A stretch of 64,000 bases of DNA, taken from Breviolum minutum Mf 1.05b.01. Lineage: Eukaryota > Sar > Dinophyceae > Suessiales > Symbiodiniaceae. A program made the position numbers and the translations under genes. Position 1 is the stretch's first letter, and every line of letters begins with the position of its first letter. Under the pieces are notes generated by a model. It worked only from the letters and a program-made list of their open reading frames with translations. It searched no databases and was not told the origin of the DNA. Shown one piece after another: positions 43,325-54,562 of this stretch. The stretch lies in the NCBI GenBank assembly GCA_000507305.1, contig DF240835.1, forward strand, positions 33,085 through 97,084, read 5' to 3'.

Positions 43325-43560
43325 GTAGTTTGGTAAAGCTTGGAACTTCTTCTGAAAGGACCACATAGCATAAGGTAGCCTTATTTTTCACCAGATAGTT
43401 CTTTCATGAAGACTCACCCAAACCTGAAGCCCGTAGGACACAGGAGGTTTCACCACTCGAACCTTTCACATTCATTTTTTTCAGCGGTGTTCGTTAATTT
43501 TTCTGGTTGATCATTCTCTATTGAGTGGGAAAATATTCATATCAAATGTACTATAATTAA

Positions 43561-43655
43561 TCTGTGGTTTCAAACATTTTTTATTTTCATCCCTACCTGG
43601 GGAGATGATCCAATTTGACTAATATTTTTCAGATGGGTTGAAACCGCCAACTAGT
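43561..43655 (+). mobile_element. Family B element with 5-bp duplication
   Basis: CTGTGGTTTCAAACATTTTT at the left; GTTGAAACCGCCAACTAG at the right; flanked by TTAAT on both sides. Plus orientation. It lies within an intron, since no coding frame abuts it. Confidence 0.8.
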
Positions 43656-44549
43656 TAATAGACGAATAGATATATCTCTCCACAACTTGGCATCTACTAC
43701 CTGGGGTGTTTTTGCTCCCATCATTTTTAATCGGATCGTGGCGACAAGTGAAGGTCTGACTTTTGGACTCCCCGGGAGCCTAAAAAATGTGGTCGTTTTT
43801 TCCGAGGCTTTGGAAACACCATGAAACAACAGAATTCTGAAGTGAAAACGGTGAAAATTTTCGGTGGTTCTGCCAGAAATTCCAGGAAAAATTGATTTGG
43901 GAACCATATGAGAAATGAGCTTTACAAAAACAACAGCTTCGCAAGGGGGGGAAAGCGCGTTTTTATTAGACCTGAAACTGATGGTTGAAAGTCTGATATT
44001 GTTTTTTTTCCAACCTTTACTTACTCCAAGCTCCTTGAGATTTCCAGTAGAAGGTTGTATAAACAGACCAGCTCCAATGGTTGGTGGCATGGAATCTATC
44101 TACACCCAGATACTGGTCACGATCATCTTCCAACTTTACCAAGAACTAACATGTCTTCGGGCCCTAAAGAACATGTTGCTCATTGAGGTTTTAGGACGCA
44201 AACATATTTTTTGACAAATACTCTATTCATCATCATTTCCACGACCTTTCGCGAATCGCGATATAGATGCGGTTTTTCAGTGTTGTAGGTCCTTTTGACC
44301 TTCAACGACTGGGTGGAAGCGGGAGTTGGCAGCTTTCAAATCATCGATGCTTGTCATGGCCTTTTTTTTTAAAATCCTTGGATGTGATTTTTTTAAAAAA
44401 TCCCGGCTTTCAGATTTGAACTGGTGGGTTTCGGTGACAAAAAAATCAAGGTACAGTAGTATATATACTAGACTTATCACATATGACAAGAACATTCTGT
44501 ATACAAATTATCCCGGCAAGAGACCCCAAACAGTGTGAAAATAAAAAAT

Positions 44550-44795
44550 GCAATGTATGTGTGACCACTCTATGTGAGCACTCTATATGTGACCACTCTA
44601 AGCTCACTCTATATATGAGCACTCTATGTGTGGCCACTCTATGTGAACACTCTATATGGGAGCACTCTATATGTGAGCACTCTATGTGTGACCACTCTAT
44701 GTGAGCACTCTATGTGTGACCACTCTATGTGAGCACTCTATGTGTGACCACTCTATGTGAGCACTCTATGTGTGACCACTCTATATGAGCACACC
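44550..44795. repeat. 28-bp minisatellite
   Basis: Units of TGTGACCACTCTATGTGAGC plus ACTCTATG, perfect at 44684-44770 and degenerate upstream. It abuts the next array. Confidence 0.9.
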
Positions 44796-44821
44796 GAAAA
44801 GTACGAAAATTACCAGGAAAA

Positions 44822-45634
44822 ATGAACATCAGTTCTTGGGCCGGATGTTGCAGAACACCGAAAAGTACGAAAATTACCAGGAAACATCGACTTCAGTTCT
44901 TGGGCCGGATGTTGCAGCGCCAAAAACGTCAAAAAAGCCCGAGTTTTATTGTAAAAACACCGGTCAAGAGCATTGCAGAACACCGAAAAGTACGAGAATT
45001 ACCACGAAAAATGAACATCGAAGAAGTTGAAGCGCCGAAAAAGTACGAAAATTTACAGACGAAACCCGTTTTAGACCCTTTCAAGAGCACCGCAGAACAC
45101 CGAAAAGTACGAGAATTACCACGAAAAATGAACATCGAAGAAGTTGAAGCGCCGAAAAAGTACGAAAATTTACAGACGAAACCCGTTTTAGACCCTTTCA
45201 AGAGCACCGCAGAACACCGAAAAGTACGAGAATTACCACGAAAAATGAACATCGAAGAAGTTGAAGAGCCGAAAAAGTACGAAAATTTACAGAAGAAACC
45301 CGTTTTAGACCCTTTCAAGAGCACCGCAGAACACCGAAAAGTACGAGAATTACCACGAAAAACGAACATCGAAGAAGTTGCGAAGCCGGAAACTACGAAA
45401 ATTTACAGACAAAAGCCGTTCACGCCGGCCGCGGCCACCCGAAAACTACGAAAATTCACAGACGAAACGAACATGCAAGCACGAAACCACGAAAATAGCG
45501 ATGAAATCCGTGCGCAACCCGTCCGCCACCTCGATCTAGCCACCCCGGCTTTTTACACCTACCGTAAGAACCCCAAGTGTTACCACACTGTTTGGGGAAA
45601 AAAGGAAAATTCTGTATACATATCACATTTATGA
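44822..45634 (+). repeat. 117-bp repeat array, open as a 39-residue repeat
   Basis: GCACCGCAGAACACC starts at 45087, 45204 and 45321 (117 bp). The plus frame is open for 270 codons with a repeat unit containing EHRKVRELPRKMNIEEVEAP, then KKYENLQTKPVLDPFK. The antisense frame is open for 146 codons too. The period is a multiple of three, so open frames on both strands are expected by amplification. Inverted CCCCAAACAGTGTG/CACACTGTTTGGGG flank the arrays at 44524 and 45584. Confidence 0.75.
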
Positions 45635-45847
45635 CAAGAACAAATCCTCCTAGATTGAAGAGATGCCACTTTTGGAGGAATCTGGACCTTTCAAGCAAAG
45701 GTCTATATATTTTGGTAAGGTCTCTTCCCTTGGCAAGGCACCGGGTACAGAAAAACCAGCTGTAGCCTTATGGGACCACCCGCAAAGGAACGATTAGGCA
45801 CTGGCACACCAAAAAGTGCCAAATCGTAAAGAACCTGCCATGATTGA

Positions 45848-45951
45848 CTAGTTGGTGGTTTCAAACATTTTTTATTTTCACCCCTAGTTGGGGAAGATTC
45901 CCATTTTGACGATCATATTTTTCGAATGGGTTGGTTGAAACCACCAACCAG
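45848..45951 (+). mobile_element. Family B element with TTGA duplication
   Basis: CTAGTTGGTGGTTTCAAACA at the left; GTTGAAACCACCAACCAG at the right; TTGA on both flanks. The best-preserved inverted repeat of the family. Confidence 0.85.
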
Positions 45952-46040
45952 TTGAGGACTGCGGTGCTGATGATGTCTGTGGTCAAGCCGCCACTTTTGA
46001 TGATACTTTTGTGGAAATTTCGGTGCACAATACCTACCTG
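45952..46040 (+). CDS. Exon directly after a family B element
   Basis: After CCACCAACCAG, phase 1, reads EDCGADDVCGQAATFDDTFV, then EISVHNTYL; donor TACCTG/GTGACC, phase 0. C-x5-C plus FDDTF suits an extracellular beta domain. Confidence 0.7.
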
Positions 46041-46534
46041 GTGACCTTCAACAAGAACTTAGTGCCTTTTTTCGAGCTTCTAAAAAGGGACTTGGTGTAT
46101 GGGTTGTTTTGAACTGGGATGGTTAAAACCCTATAGATAATGGGATCATCATCATCTTGGTGGTGCAGGATTTTGTCCATCAACAGTAGCTCACTCAATT
46201 TTTTTGGTTTCAAACTGTGTGGTGGTACCCTGGTCTGTGAGAAAGGAAGCGACAGCTCAGACCGAGGCTCCAAGCTAATAGGCTAAATTTTGAGATGTTT
46301 TTCCTTTCTCCAAACTTTCTGTGGAAGTTTTGTCCCAACTTTTGAAGATATGTTATATGTCATGTTTGTTCAAAATCAGGTGTACATGAAACTACCACAC
46401 CATGGGTTTTTTGCGCTTTCAAAGGTCAGCGAAGATTTACGACACCACACCATGTGTTGAGGGACAACGGTCATTTGTTGAACGGCGAGGGTCTAGTTTT
46501 TATTTGAGCCAGGAAAAATCCTCTGGTTGGTTGG

Positions 46535-46646
46535 GTTATATAGGGGATTATACTGCCCAGTTATATAGGGGTTTAATAAACCATTATAAGGATCCCCATT
46601 AACCAACCAGTATAATGGAAAGTAGGAGGGTTTTTTTCGTAGCTCA
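46535..46646. mobile_element. Family D repeat
   Basis: Shares about 110 bp with 52939-53054: GGGGATTATACT...AAACCATTATAAGGATCC...AACCAACCAGTATAATGG and a TTTTTTTCGT(A/G)GCTCA end. Internally palindromic (CCATTATAAGGATCC / GTATAATGG). Confidence 0.7.
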
Positions 46647-47488
46647 TTTTGTCGGCCATGTGTGAACTTGACCCCCTATTTGCACATGCAAAGAGCGAGA
46701 GGGTTGAGGGGAGTTCCAGCATGCGGCAATTTATAGCGACCAAACCGCCGGTCATCCCCAAAAGGTAGTTTAGTAAGGGGATCCCCTCCCGCGTGGTGGC
46801 CTTAATTTAGCTTAAGGATTTATAATAAATTGCCTAGAATTCTATGGGAGTACAGGTAATCTTTTGCAGCTCATAGACAAATCGATCAAACGGCTGGTGT
46901 TTTCTGGTTGATGGGTTTTATCCCTAAAAATAATCCTTGCGAAAGAAGATGAATGGGTTGGCGATATGACTAGACTAATGAACCACCAATCGGCGAACCA
47001 CCGATGAAACTCTTTTTTTGAGCCTGGTGCGTGAAAGTGAGTTGGAAAAGAACTTGGTTCGTAGCCGTCAAGTGTGATATTCCTGATCTCACATGCATGA
47101 AAACGTAGCTACATTGGTCGGGACGTGTGGGTAGATACAATTTTAAGCGATTTTAAGCGTTAGTTTTAATCCAATGTGTACCAAGTAACACCTATAAACA
47201 TAGGTGAATGTCCATGATCTTTTTTTTCATAAGATTGACAGGAATTCTTTTGTCTTGTCCATTCCCACCCCTGTTATCAGAACTTGTGAGCCTCCAAAAA
47301 AAACATGACTATAGTCAACCTATAATTACACCCCACTAACTTACCCCCCCAGAAATAAGGCCTCATTAAGTTAAGGGCCTTGGTTTCCCTTAAAATAAGG
47401 CCGGCCATTGGCCACCCTTGCGGGGCTCGCGGTTCGCTCCCTATCGGCTCCTCGCAGGTGCTCATCACATATCCTCATCGTCTCGCAG

Positions 47489-47536
47489 GATTACATCTAC
47501 ACCAATTCCGCGTGCCAGTGCCTTGGATCGCAGGGG
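47489..47536 (+). CDS. Mini-exon of 16 codons
   Basis: Acceptor CATCGTCTCGCAG, donor CAGGGG/GTGAGG, phase 0: DYIYTNSACQCLGSQG. Between the two halves of the Ig-like domain, so it could supply a middle strand. A GC-rich segment before it (47405-47456) may be a further exon (LATLAGLAVRSLSAPR/GTGCTC). Confidence 0.5.
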
Positions 47537-47596
47537 GTGAGGGTTAGTTCAGCCTTGGAATCCCGGTCCTCAAAACCTTTATATATTTGTGCTATA

Positions 47597-47726
47597 GGGT
47601 CTAAACTCTCTATAGTTTCCATGTAGGAGGGGATGGTCATCAACCCCTTATTACGGGTTTAATATATATATATATATAGGTGGGATGGCCATCCTCGATA
47701 TGAGGAGTTTAGACTAGACCCTGGCA
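47597..47726. mobile_element. Family E inverted-repeat element
   Basis: GGGTCTAAACTC at the left; GAGTTTAGACTAGACCCTGG at the right. The second copy is at 57142-57287, with the shared core GGGATGGTCATCAACC. Confidence 0.7.
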
Positions 47727-48062
47727 GGGCGACCTCCCAGAACCATCCAAAACGCATGATCCATTATTCAAAACTTGCAAAACGGATAGGGACCCAGGGA
47801 CCCCCCCACATGTGTTGATGGCCATTTTCCTTGAAACAAGTAATTTCGTCCGTAGCTCATATATATTGAAGGGGTTGATACTACTACCAAGTAGCCATTG
47901 ATTGATATAAGTATATGGTGAATGGGGTGTATACTAAACCGTTTTGGGCTGCTGCTCGTATTGAATGTATATAGGGGATCGATACTACCAAGTTAGGGAT
48001 TAGAATTAGAGCCGGATGGAATAGATTCTTGAAGGCACACAGTGATAATGAAGTTGTACAAT

Positions 48063-48166
48063 ACTGTTGATGGAAGAAATCCGGCACCAGTTGATAGGTG
48101 GCTTGTTCCATGATTTACAGGGTTTGATACATCACAGATGGTGCAGGATTTCTTCCGTCAACAGTG
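48063..48166. mobile_element. Family F inverted-repeat element
   Basis: CTGTTGATGGAAGAAATCC at the left; GGATTTCTTCCGTCAACAG at the right. A half-copy is at about 46163-46190 and a weak relative at 7262-7285. Confidence 0.65.
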
Positions 48167-48332
48167 GCAACAAGACGGTAAAACATTATGAACAAAACAC
48201 CAGCTGACAGAATGAGATGAATCACCCTTTCGCTTGGATTCTTTTGTTCACTCTAAGAATTTCCGCAATCTTGATCCCTTCAACAATTTAAATCCTTCGT
48301 TACTCGCCGAACGATCCTGACATCTCTTGAAG

Positions 48333-48472
48333 GAAGGCGTCATTCGCGATGTCTCGGGCAACAACTTTTCGGGCGTCGCGGCGGAAAACTTCACCATTCG
48401 CACAGCCCTGACCGGCAGCTCACCTGTGGGCTGGCGCTTGGTGGCCTCTAACATCAGTGGCACAGGCACATG
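48333..48472 (+). CDS. Exon: end of SbsA-type Ig domain and start of F5/8C domain
   Basis: Acceptor TGACATCTCTTGAAG, phase 0; donor GGCACATG/GTAAAG, phase 2. EGVIRDVSGNNFSGVAAENF, then TIRTAL is the typical C-terminal strand pair of Big_5 ('gv..D.sGN.F.G....F'). It is followed by GWRLVASNISGTGTW, the usual opening of F5/8C-like domains in these proteins. This exon therefore fuses two domains. Confidence 0.8.
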
Positions 48473-48507
48473 GTAAAGCTCGGATTTTTGGATGAAGAAT
48501 ATGCATC

Positions 48508-48626
48508 CTCCGAAAACTAACTAGCCCCTGAAAAAACAGGCTGTATCCCAAAAGGTTGAAAAGATATAAAAGATCGTCTTCCAACCAGTATTTTTCAGGT
48601 GCGAACTGTTAGTTGTGGGGGTGTAC
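48508..48626 (-). mobile_element. Family A element, reversed orientation
   Basis: CCTCCGAAAACTAACTAGCC at the left; GGTGCGAACTGTTAGTTGTG at the right. The core GGTTGGAAGA is on the minus strand although the gene is plus; no exon starts at its end. Confidence 0.6.
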
Positions 48627-48917
48627 AATGGCTTCACCAATGCTTCACCAATAGGCGAAGCAGAGCCATCCGAAAAAAGGAATCCTATTGGTTGCAACCA
48701 ATTTGCAACCAAAAGTATACCCCATTGGATGGATCCATGTATGGCATTACCTACATTTACCATGAAATTCAACTAAATGTCGGCAAATATATTAAACATT
48801 GGATGGTATGGGTATGGGATGTGTGGAGGAGCACTGGCGAAAATCTTCATGTTTCCAAAAAAATTCACGATGGAATGTACAAATTTGACTCCATGACAAT
48901 GCTTTTTGAAGATTACA

Positions 48918-49013
48918 ATCCTGGGAACTCACATATCCCCTGTAAAGGGTACTTTTGAGTCGATGATTTTCCTTTTATCCAGGTGGGATATTTGATCGTT
49001 CCCTGGAGCGTAG
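48918..49013. mobile_element. Family A2 element
   Basis: CTGGGAACTCACATATCCCC at the left; GATATTTGATCGTTCCCTGG at the right; shares TTTGAGTCGATGATTTTCC with 49629-49733. Confidence 0.7.
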
Positions 49014-49050
49014 AGATTCCAACATTACAATCGGCTGATTTTGCTTCCAG

Positions 49051-49105
49051 GCGCTGATGGGTGGCATGTTTGCGAGCTGCAATTCTACCTCTCCACCGAT
49101 CTTTG
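49051..49105 (+). CDS. Exon: F5/8C domain, 'W.V.ELQFY' strand
   Basis: Acceptor TTTTGCTTCCAG, phase 1. ADGWHVCELQFYLSTDLW matches the conserved 'W.V.E.qFy.d' strand after 'WRL' in F5/8C-like domains. The donor is set at a GC type (CTTTG/GCGGAA). Phase does not join directly to 48472, so a small exon is missing between them. Confidence 0.6.
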
Positions 49106-49628
49106 GCGGAAGAACCCACCCAAAAGAAACAAAACGAAAAATCGACCACGAAACATTTTGGAAGAAAACTTCTCGGTCAACAAAAAAGCATGGAAGACCT
49201 GTTTCTTGAAGTTGTTTCTTGTTGCAGGATAGTTTTTGCTTTGAACATTTTCACAAGTGCATAGTTCTGGAAAATTGTATGTAGCAGAGCCAATGACTTT
49301 CAGAATTTCCGAGTTTCCGCGATATGATCTGACATCTGGATATGACTCCTGGATATGGTCATTCCAGGTGCTGCTTTTCCCACCTTCCAGGAGTTCTGTA
49401 TCAGAAATATCAGGTTCTTTCCAGGGTTTCATTAAGTCAGATGGGTGAAGCATACAAATAACTCAAGTTTTGGCACCTGCTCAAGATTCCGATTGAAGCA
49501 AATGTGATCTTTTTTTTTGGATTATGTTTGTACTCCAGATGCAACATCTATGCAACATCATGCAATGTGTGAAACCGTTTCGATCATTTGAGATCTAACT
49601 TCGTTCCGAAGTCTTGAAATCACATTTT

Positions 49629-49733
49629 ACCCTCCCGGGAATATACCCTTTTTCCCAAGGTACTTTTGAGTCTTTTGAGTCGATGATTTTCCTTTTCCCG
49701 AGATAGGATATGTGATCGTTCCCTGGAGGATAG
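49629..49733. mobile_element. Family A2 element
   Basis: TACCCTCCCGGGAATATACC at the left; GATCGTTCCCTGGAGGATA at the right. It holds TTTGAGTC in tandem. Confidence 0.7.
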
Positions 49734-49805
49734 CCCATTCCAATTGTGAAAACAGCTTTCCAGCCTTTCCCCACATTTTTTTTTACCACATCTTTTCAAC
49801 TGCAG

Positions 49806-49889
49806 CCTGTGAGGATTGTACCACTGACCAGATGCAAGGCACACCTGCTGGTAGTAGTGAGGCCAATGCTACGACCTTCCAAGACAACA
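49806..49889 (+). CDS. Exon: F5/8C domain region
   Basis: Acceptor TCTTTTCAACTGCAG, phase 1. CEDCTTDQMQGTPAGSSEAN, then ATTFQDNS. The 'C..C......GTP..SS' stretch sits between the ELQFY strand and the FDG strand, as expected in F5/8C-like domains. The donor is probably GC type near 49889. Confidence 0.6.
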
Positions 49890-50556
49890 GCCAGCTGACA
49901 GCAATTTCAATTGGGCGTTTTGTGTTGGGCCCTTGTGGTTTCTGCATGTGACAAGGGAAGCTGCCGTTCAAGAACATGAGCCATGAATAATTGGAACATT
50001 TCGTTTTGAGTGTTGGAACAACCAAGGGGAAAAACCATGTGGCATCTTGTATATGAGTTTTATGCATTGTCCAAGGTTTGAATCGTGGAGGATAAATCTT
50101 TAGTCCGAAAGATTTCTGAAACCTGAGTGCTGGGGGCCTTGACATTACAGTCCAACAACATCTGGAGATAATCAGGAAGAACATGGAAGACTTGGAAAAA
50201 CACTTGGCAAAGAGAAGGTCGAGCAAAATCAAAGGAAACAAAACCGGAGAAATCCCAAAATGAACAGAACATCCCCAAATAAAACATCTCAGTCAGTCTC
50301 CCATATATCTGTAGTGACTTCAAAAAATGTGGCTTCGAATCACCTTCGAACAAATTTTGCGGAGGGGTTTGGAACCATTGAAATCTGAAAAAACCTAGAG
50401 GAGGGACTAGATGATCCTGGATAGAACTTGGTACTTCCTGATGACAGATCGAATTTTTGTAGCTACAAGTGGTACTGTACATTTGGTGTTTTTTTCCCTA
50501 TCCGCCGATCATGTGGAAGACCTGTATGAGACGAAGAATTCAGGTTTCCTTTTTAG

Positions 50557-50610
50557 GCTTGGGAAAGTTTGCAGTGACAGATGCATCATTAGAATATTGC
50601 CAACAGTATG
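50557..50610 (+). CDS. Candidate small exon
   Basis: Acceptor GGTTTCCTTTTTAG, phase 1; reads LGKFAVTDASLEYCQQYD. The 3' boundary is not fixed. Confidence 0.4.
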
Positions 50611-50641
50611 ACCCGTTTTTTCTATTGGTAGAGCTTGGTAG

Positions 50642-50723
50642 ATGTTTCGGGTATCTGATTTTGAGAATATCGACAAGTCGGTTCCTTCCAGCACATTTGA
50701 CATCAGCTACCAGTTGGTTGATG
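50642..50723 (+). CDS. Candidate exon
   Basis: Acceptor GAGCTTGGTAG, phase 0; donor GTTGATG/GTTAAG, phase 1. Reads MFRVSDFENIDKSVPSSTFD, then ISYQLVD. Confidence 0.5.
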
Positions 50724-51533
50724 GTTAAGCTTGGTGGTTAATTAAGTGCCTAAACCCACAAATCCCTGATGAAAAGGATAGAATCCTCGCAGAGGGACCA
50801 TTTTTTACATAGTACAACAGTAGCACCAACCAACGAAGACACTAATTATGATGGAATGGAATTTAGGAATGCCCATCCAAATTGCATGTAAGGTATGTAC
50901 CCTTTGATTTTGATACCATGTCCACGTTTTTAAGGAGATGTTTTAGAGTGTATTGAGGTCACGACTGATGACGGTCCAAAAACCATGGAAAAAATATGGT
51001 TTTTTTTTTCTCCAGGGTGTCCCCCAATGCTCCCCCCAAGGAGATAAGGCCTTATAACGGGAGTCTTATCCCTTAAAATCGCACTTTTTAGGGCCCTTAG
51101 ATTTGCCAACAAAAGGGGCCTCGGAAAAACAGATCAAACATGGTTTTGCATTTTTTTTGGTTTTGTGAGCAAATTGCAAGAAATCGAAAGCAAGATCATC
51201 CCCCCCCGACCTTTGAACTCAAAGTAAGATCACAATTGGCAGTTTCTGAATTTCTTGATTTGAACGAAGGAGTTTCAGGGCAAGCCATGCGAGTTTATCA
51301 TATATTATGACTCAAAGTAAGTAGTGCAATGTCAGAGAACTCAATTAACTTGAATGGTCGATTTGCATAGTTTCCAGTGGCTTTTCTCAAGATGGTCACC
51401 ATAGACATTATTATCTATGGATATTCCACATTGAAAATTCCATGATATCATATTTACGTATATAGTATGTAGGGTTGGTGACTTTTGTGATCACTGACAT
51501 ATCCACCAAAGCCTGCCACAAAAAATCCTCAAG

Positions 51534-51648
51534 GCAACTACAATGCCAGCTTCGCTTTCGATGGTCAAACAAGCACTTGCTGGTGGAGCAATACAAATGA
51601 CCCAGGAAGTTGGCTGGCCTTGTACGTGAAGACACCATTGTATGCCAG
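51534..51648 (+). CDS. Exon: F5/8C (discoidin) domain core
   Basis: Acceptor AAAAATCCTCAAG, phase 1; donor TATGCCAG/GTGTTT, phase 2. NYNASFAFDGQTSTCWWSNT, then NDPGSWLALYVKTPLYA contains the diagnostic 'A.DG.TST.W.S....PGSWL.v.f' of F5/8C domains, which bind carbohydrate or lipid at cell surfaces. With 48333-49889 it completes most of one domain. Confidence 0.8.
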
Positions 51649-52159
51649 GTGTTTTGCCTGAATATAGGTCACAGGTCACAACACGTCCGGGGGAAACAAA
51701 CAAGTTGACGATGGGGTGATAAAGGCTGATTGTAAGAAGCATCAAAGGAGACACTGCATTAATTCTGACCAGCATCTTCCAAAGGGTGCTGTTTGAACCC
51801 TAAGGGATGGTGTTAATCGGCACCCCTTATCATCTATTCAGCACCCCTTGGAAGATCCAGAGATGAATTTCTGATTTTCACTGTTGCAAAAAGTTTGTGA
51901 CACTTGACCTGAGATTTTTTTTCATGTTTGGCTACTTTTTTTTGGTCAAAACGGCAGGAGGTAAAATTTTGAGCGAATTGTAGCAAAACTTCACCTGAGG
52001 CCACCCCAAAGGTTTAGGTTTAGGGAATTTGGTCCAAAATGGCAAAAAAAGCAGGTTTTTGGTTGAATTTTGAGGGTAATTTGCCCAGATAGATCATCAG
52101 ATTTCATGAAGAGCTGATAAAAATCCGTCGTTTTTGGTTTCTATTTTTTGACTGTCATA

Positions 52160-52300
52160 TATATTTTCTGTACTGTACACGTTCGAAATCCGAATCTACA
52201 CTACGTTTGCGAAGAGTATCGTAAAGGAAGATTTTCAGGAACAGTCCATGAAGAACAACATTGTATTGGTTCAAACGCTGTTGAAATGATGCTTAAAATC
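52160..52300 (+). CDS. Weak candidate exon
   Basis: Plus frame NLHYVCEEYRKGRFSGTVHE, then EQHCIGSNAVEMMLK. No fixed splice sites. Confidence 0.3.
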
Positions 52301-52938
52301 ATATGCCATTGCCAATATGTTCACTTCATCATCCAACAACGAAAATAGCAAACACAAATTTTTAAATTGGACGAAAAAACACAACTCCAAACCTCTCACC
52401 CAAACTTGTTTTTTTTTCCTCGTCGTCTGTTTGAGCTCTTAGTTTACACCATCTTTTTGCTCCATATGTTTCGTTTCACCTTCAACCCAAAAAATACCTG
52501 ACCCGTTGGCGCGTGTTTTGCGTGTTTGCGGTGTTTGTTTCTAAAGTGAGGTCGGTGAAAGTACAGGGCTCCAATGGTGCAGTGAATCCAGTGCCTTTGA
52601 GGGGAAGACATCTTTTCTAGGATTCTTAAAGGTGAGGTGTTCAAGGGCAGGGGGTAACTGGGGAACTGTAAGGATTCCTAGGGAAGATTGGGGAACCTTA
52701 GGGAACATTAGGAATGATTAAGGGAATCACCACCCCCCCCTTAAGAATATTTCAGAATCCTATTGATTTTTGGTGGATGTTTTTTTGGGGGGGTTGGAAA
52801 TGGTAGGTGCCCGGGGCCAGCATCCCGTGGAGGTTGGGAGGGGTCAGATCTCACTTCAACGCCTTGAAAAACTCGAAGGAAAAACAACAACAAAACGCTG
52901 CAGAAACTAGATGAGCAATGAAAAACACCCTGTTGTTT

Positions 52939-53054
52939 GGGGTATATAGGGGATTATACTACCCAGTTATATAGGGATTATAATAAACCATTATAAGGAT
53001 CCTTATTAACCAACCAGTATAATGGAAAGTAGTAAGGGTTTTTTTCGTGGCTCA
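52939..53054. mobile_element. Family D repeat, second copy
   Basis: Near-identical to 46535-46646 (GGGGATTATACTACCCAGTT and TTTTTTTCGTGGCTCA end). Confidence 0.7.
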
Positions 53055-53170
53055 GATGGGGGGTGGGGAACAGCGCCGACATTTTTTGGAACATCAGGTT
53101 TGGATCCGTTTTTTTTTTAATCTCAAAAAATTGCTCATGGTTTTGCTATGTGTTTATTTTTTGGTGTAAG

Positions 53171-53285
53171 TTTACCTTGCCTGAAACTAGTAATATGTCA
53201 AATATACCAGGTATCTTTAAGAGAAAAGGATTGTGTTCCGAAGCATCAATTTTTGGCTGGAAGCTGTTAGGTTTCAGGGGTCGTG
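53171..53285 (+). mobile_element. Family A element, diverged
   Basis: TTGCCTGAAACTAGTAATAT at the left; AAGCTGTTAGGTTTCAGGGG at the right. A very short frame after its CAG (GRVEKEVFET, donor CAAC/GTAGCC) may be an exon. Confidence 0.5.
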
Positions 53286-54091
53286 TTGAAAAGGAAGTAT
53301 TTGAGACAACGTAGCCATAAGACTCCCCTATGTTCCGTCCAAAAAAAGATTTTAGAGATGGGGAATTTTTCATGAATCTTCCTGATGTTTTTCGGTTGTT
53401 TCAGCTTGCCAAAAGATCATATCATCTTGGCAAAGATAAGTGATTCATTGGGTGTGAAGCCCCCCAGCAACCAGTGGCAGCCACAAAGGTTTAGCTTGGG
53501 ATTCCCCTACTAAACATGTAATACTATACTCCCGGTAGGTGACAGTTGTTGCATCCTGGGTTGGGAAAAGGGGGTGAATGTAAGGTATTCATCATCTGTG
53601 ATGGTTCACATCCATATGCCATTGATTTTTGGAATCTTTTGAAGTTGGCAGATTGCTGGATGGCTTGGTAAGGCCTGCTGTATCTTAAGATAGCCCGCAG
53701 TTTTGAAAGCCAAACAAAAAAGGTGGTTAGTAGACCACGGGGGGTCGGGTGTTTTTGGATGATAGGCCACTTTCCTTTTTTTGTTCGAAGGTAGGTTTTT
53801 GGGAACTATCTGGAACTATCAATTGTATCAATACAAATCATTAGGTGTGTGATCATTCTTCTTCATCCTAGCGTGTGGTTAGAGAGAAGTTTGGGGCCGC
53901 GTAGGCGCAGGTGTAGGGTCTCGGGGGCTCTTGCTGCGGGTTAGGCTTCGGTTCCCAAACAGATCGCCATTTGTCAAAACCATCAGATGGCTATATATGA
54001 ATTGAACATAGAGGAGCCGAAGGATGAGTTCTGTTGTTTTTGTTGGGAGCGAACTTTTGAACACAAATTTGATCACACATCTTCCAAACAG

Positions 54092-54178
54092 TCCCCTTAG
54101 ATCCAAAATCTTTCATTGAGGATGAAATCAATGTGCAGTTCTACGTGGATGGCTTGTGGTACACCTTGCAGAGTCTTG
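54092..54178 (+). CDS. Exon of extracellular protein
   Basis: Acceptor ACATCTTCCAAACAG, phase 1; donor AGTCTTG/GTTGTG, phase 1. PLDPKSFIEDEINVQFYVDG, then LWYTLQSL. Beta-strand alternation resembles the middle of an SbsA-type Ig domain, but this is inferred. Confidence 0.65.
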
Positions 54179-54256
54179 GTTGTGCAGTTGGGTGTTGACT
54201 TCTTGAAGTGGGAGAAACCAAAATTATGGGGAATTTGAAGGTACTCCTGATCAATC

Positions 54257-54562
54257 ATGAGAAATCTGGAGGAACCAAAATCCCAGTTCCACCACCTTCC
54301 CCCCGCACCAAAATTCACAAAGCTTTATTACAATAAGATACAATATGAGACAATAAGGGTTTTGTTTAGTGACACTTGTGAGCTAGTAACCCCCTTAAGG
54401 CGCAAACAAAAAGGTCGCAGCGGAACGGCAGAGAGCACCAGTTTTTTCTTAAAAGACGATGATGACCCTAAATGCCATGAGTTTCACCAGCCGATTTTTT
54501 TGAAAGAAGACCTTTCTACACCTCGTGAAATCCTCCCCTTGATATTTTCAGGGACCTTGTGA
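54257..54562 (+). CDS. Weak candidate coding segment
   Basis: 101-codon plus frame with moderate composition (GTAESTSFFLKDDDDPKCHE). No splice sites were fixed; may be intronic. Confidence 0.25.
   Translation: MRNLEEPKSQFHHLPPAPKFTKLYYNKIQYETIRVLFSDTCELVTPLRRKQKGRSGTAESTSFFLKDDDDPKCHEFHQPIFLKEDLSTPREILPLIFSGTL

Noticed and set aside
43629-44090. 153-codon minus-strand ORF
   Set aside because: It runs through the family B element and opposite to an equally open plus frame (VVVFSEALETP); no motif supports either strongly enough to annotate.
49085-49453. 122-codon minus-strand ORF
   Set aside because: It overlaps the F5/8C exon on the plus strand; no minus-strand domain or paired splice sites were found.
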